Part shown: positions 61,760 to 64,000 of the stretch, piece after piece
Numbering within the stretch: the first letter of the stretch is position 1
Layout: each line of letters starts with the position of its first letter
Assembly (NCBI RefSeq): GCF_000004075.3
Contig: NC_026657.2
Location: 3,720,001-3,784,000 of the forward strand
Length of the DNA stretch: 64,000 nt
Origin: Cucumis sativus
Taxonomy: Eukaryota > Streptophyta > Magnoliopsida > Cucurbitales > Cucurbitaceae
Reading direction: 5' to 3'
Program-made: the position numbers and the translations under genes
Notes under the pieces: generated by a model
What the model was told of the DNA's origin: nothing
Databases searched by the model: none
What the model saw: the letters and a program-made list of their open reading frames with translations, nothing else

Positions 61760-62990
61760 ATTCTTAACATCTTTTGCCCAACTTGATTACTGCAAATTTG
61801 TTGCCTAATGTTTGAAAAAAGAGTTCGTTGCAATTTGAGTTGGAAATGAATCTGTTTTTTTCTTCTTCTTTTTTGCTGGAATGTAATCGCGAACTTTTTG
61901 GATGGTTTATTTGGAGCAATGTTAGCTATTTAATTTGAAAATGGCTCTCTGTTTCTTACTCTATCTTTAACAATTTGAGGATAAAAATTCAATCTAATTT
62001 GAAAGATGGAGGAAATGATTTTAAATCTGTGAAGGTTCCAAACAAGAGTAAACGCTTCTTCAAAATAGTGTTTTTATTTTATTTTATGAATTCCTAAAAC
62101 CACTTTGCATTTACGAACATTGTTTAACTTTTATTTACCTATAATATATAATATATATTAGCTATTAAGAAGTTTGTGTATTTTACTGTACTAAATGAAA
62201 ATTTCTACACCAATTCTTTTGTAAAAATAAATTGATTGAATTTATTATAACCTTTGGAATGTGTAACACTTACTTTAAATTAATAACTGCTATAATTTAA
62301 ACATGCATGAACTATCATAAATTAACTAATTTGGATACCCTATTTTTAATATGCTCATTAGCAAGAGTTTAAATAATTGATTAATCGTATCTATGTTTAA
62401 ATTTAAATATCAATTATTAATCTGGTTGGTGTTTTTTTTTTCTCAACCTTTAAATGGTGTCTAACTTAAGTTAAAATGTGATGTTAATTAAAATACTGTC
62501 AATATTTTATCAATATTTTTGAAAAAATATAAAAATAAAATTCAAAAAATATTTAAATTAGTAAATAAACATTTTATATTTTAAACTAGTTAACACGTTT
62601 ATTTTTTTATTTTATAAATTTTTTCACAATATAACAAAAATATCAATTCACCATTTATATGTGTTGACAAACTCAGAAAAATGCAAAAACATCATGCCAA
62701 CGTGAAACGCATCGCATCACTTAGTTCAAACTCGCTTTTCACATATGACTTGAGAAATTGGGAAGAAGAACAAAATCAGGTAATTGATAGAAGAAACAAA
62801 GTATAATTAAATTCAAGGAAACTTTGAGCATTGTGTAATTAGTTAACAATACATTAATAATGATTTCATATGAATTTATAAATGACATACTCTAATTTAC
62901 AAATTTAAAAGGATCAAACTTACAAAAATTCCCAATAAATAATTATGAATGTAAAATAATAAAGACAAGAGGAAGCAAATTAAATTAAGC
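61760..62990. other. Interval between the convergent Tim and pirin genes, no gene seen
   Basis: The Tim 3'UTR lies at the left and AT-rich sequence fills the rest. Open frames are short and not protein-like. No repeats of note were seen. Confidence 0.55.
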
Positions 62991-62998
62991 AACTTTAG

Positions 62999-63977
62999 TT
63001 AAGAACTCTTCCAATGCCTTGCTCTCTCAAAGCCATTTGTACAATTCTCAAAATCCTCAACGGTTTGGTCAATCTCTTCTTGAGTGTTCATCACAAATGG
63101 CCCCAACTGCACAACACTCTCATTCAATGGCTCACCTCCAACCAATATGAACCTTAGAGTTTTGGTGGATGACTTGTTCCAAACCTCCAACCCATCCCCA
63201 TTCCCTAACAAAAGAAGGTGATGTGGTGTAACCGTCGGCATCAATTTCATGCTTCCGAATACTCCGCCATCGCCTTCTAGCACGTACACGAACGCATTCC
63301 ACCCCGTCGGGATTGGCTGCTCAATGCGGGATCCAGGGACGAGAGTGAAGTCCAAGTACATGGTTGGAGTTTTGGTGTAGATTGGGGATTTTACTCCCAA
63401 GGCTTCACCCGCTATCACTCTCACTTTTACTCCTTCTCTTGTAGCTTCCACTATGTTCTCGTTGTGTATTTCTTGATACCTCGGTTCAATCCTTTCATTC
63501 AAATTTTGTTTTTAAAGATTATTTCAGAAGATAAATTGATGTATAATTTTTTTGAAAATTGATAAAAGGACAGAGACTTACATTTTGTGTTTGGAGGAAA
63601 GATTGATCCAAAGTTGTAAGCCACGTTGGGTGCCAATGGAAGAAGGTATTTCAGAATGAACAATGCCTTTGCCAGCAGTCATCCATTGCAAGTCACCAAC
63701 TTCAATTCTTCCTTTATGCCCTTCAAAATCTTCATGTATCATTGCTCCCTTTTCATCATTTTCAACATAAAACAAAACTCATTCATTATAGAAGTAAACA
63801 TAAATAAATGATTTTCCATTTAATTTCTCTGTGCACAACCTACTCTAGATAAATAAACCTTGAAGATGTAAAGAGCTTGAAAATAATTTAGAAAAGGAAA
63901 AAAAGAAACCTGTAACATGTAAGTGACAGTTTCAAATCCTCTATGTGGATGATCAGGAAACCCACCAGGTGCACTCA
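62999..63977 (-). CDS. Pirin-like cupin protein, 3' part (partial)
   Basis: Three exons in the window, 63910-63977, 63582-63748 and 62999-63491, join in phase. They give about 242 residues ending at TAA (62999). The 5' exon or exons lie beyond the right edge; 63978-64000 is intron. The N-terminal cupin barrel shows the pirin iron ligands as HPHRGFETVTYML (two His) and GIVHSEIP (His and Glu). It also has HEDFEGHKG and DLQWMTAGKG, which are strongly conserved in pirins. The second cupin half ends in RARHWKSS. Pirins are nuclear or cytosolic Fe(II) proteins; in plants one is reported to bind the G-protein alpha subunit and others respond to stress or cell death, while bacterial members act as quercetinases. 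The activity of this copy cannot be told. It converges on the Tim gene, 1250 bases apart. Full-length pirins have about 290-300 residues, so 50-60 are missing here. Confidence 0.9.
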
Positions 63978-64000
63978 CTACAATAATAAGCAAAATATTT

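Noticed and set aside
1-64000. CRISPR arrays, operons, phage or organellar inserts
   Set aside because: No regularly spaced repeats, no densely packed co-directional frames, and no recognisable plastid or mitochondrial genes. The window is plant nuclear DNA throughout.

Overview
The window reads as nuclear DNA of a dicot flowering plant. Evidence is the AT-rich intergenic DNA, introns with GT-AG borders, and plant-only families (GRAS, WRKY, NAC, WNK, phragmoplast-type kinesin). The protein sequences and the style of the small repeats suggest Cucurbitaceae, perhaps Cucumis; this is recognition from memory and was not tested by a search. I see no bacterial, viral or organellar block.

Nine genes are supported, all with exon models that stay in frame across every splice. 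In order: a PAT1-type GRAS regulator (+, 2987-4624); a two-domain WRKY20-like factor (-, 5231-11926) that converges on it; a gene-poor, repeat-bearing stretch of about 15 kb; a WNK11-like kinase (+, 28049-29675); a two-RRM hnRNP-type RNA-binding protein (+, 35051-36968); a C2-domain protein (-, 40127-41314); a NAC factor with a C-terminal membrane anchor (+, 45598-48141); a KIN-12-type kinesin (+, 50523-56407); a Tim17/22/23-family translocase protein (+, 57409-61748); and the 3' part of a pirin gene (-, 62999 to beyond the right edge).

From memory, WRKY20, WNK11, the hnRNP, the C2 protein, the kinesin and the Tim protein have counterparts in two duplicated Arabidopsis segments (around AT4G26640-AT4G26670 and AT5G55510-AT5G55560) in a compatible order. 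The window therefore looks like the unfractionated form of a block whose members were partly lost from each Arabidopsis copy. The genes act in unrelated processes (transcription, kinase signalling, RNA binding, lipid or Ca2+ binding, cytokinesis, organelle import), so there is no operon-like logic, only ancestral linkage.

The best second-look items are: the decayed last ~40 codons of the WRKY20-like gene behind a premature stop; a kinesin intron flanked by two copies of the same exon-edge sequence, as expected if a tandem duplication created it; two perfect mitosis-specific (MSA) promoter elements in front of that kinesin; a SINE-like insertion with its target-site duplication in a WRKY intron; and a Tourist-like MITE nested in a fold-back element in the Tim gene's first intron. 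I found no new multi-gene system.
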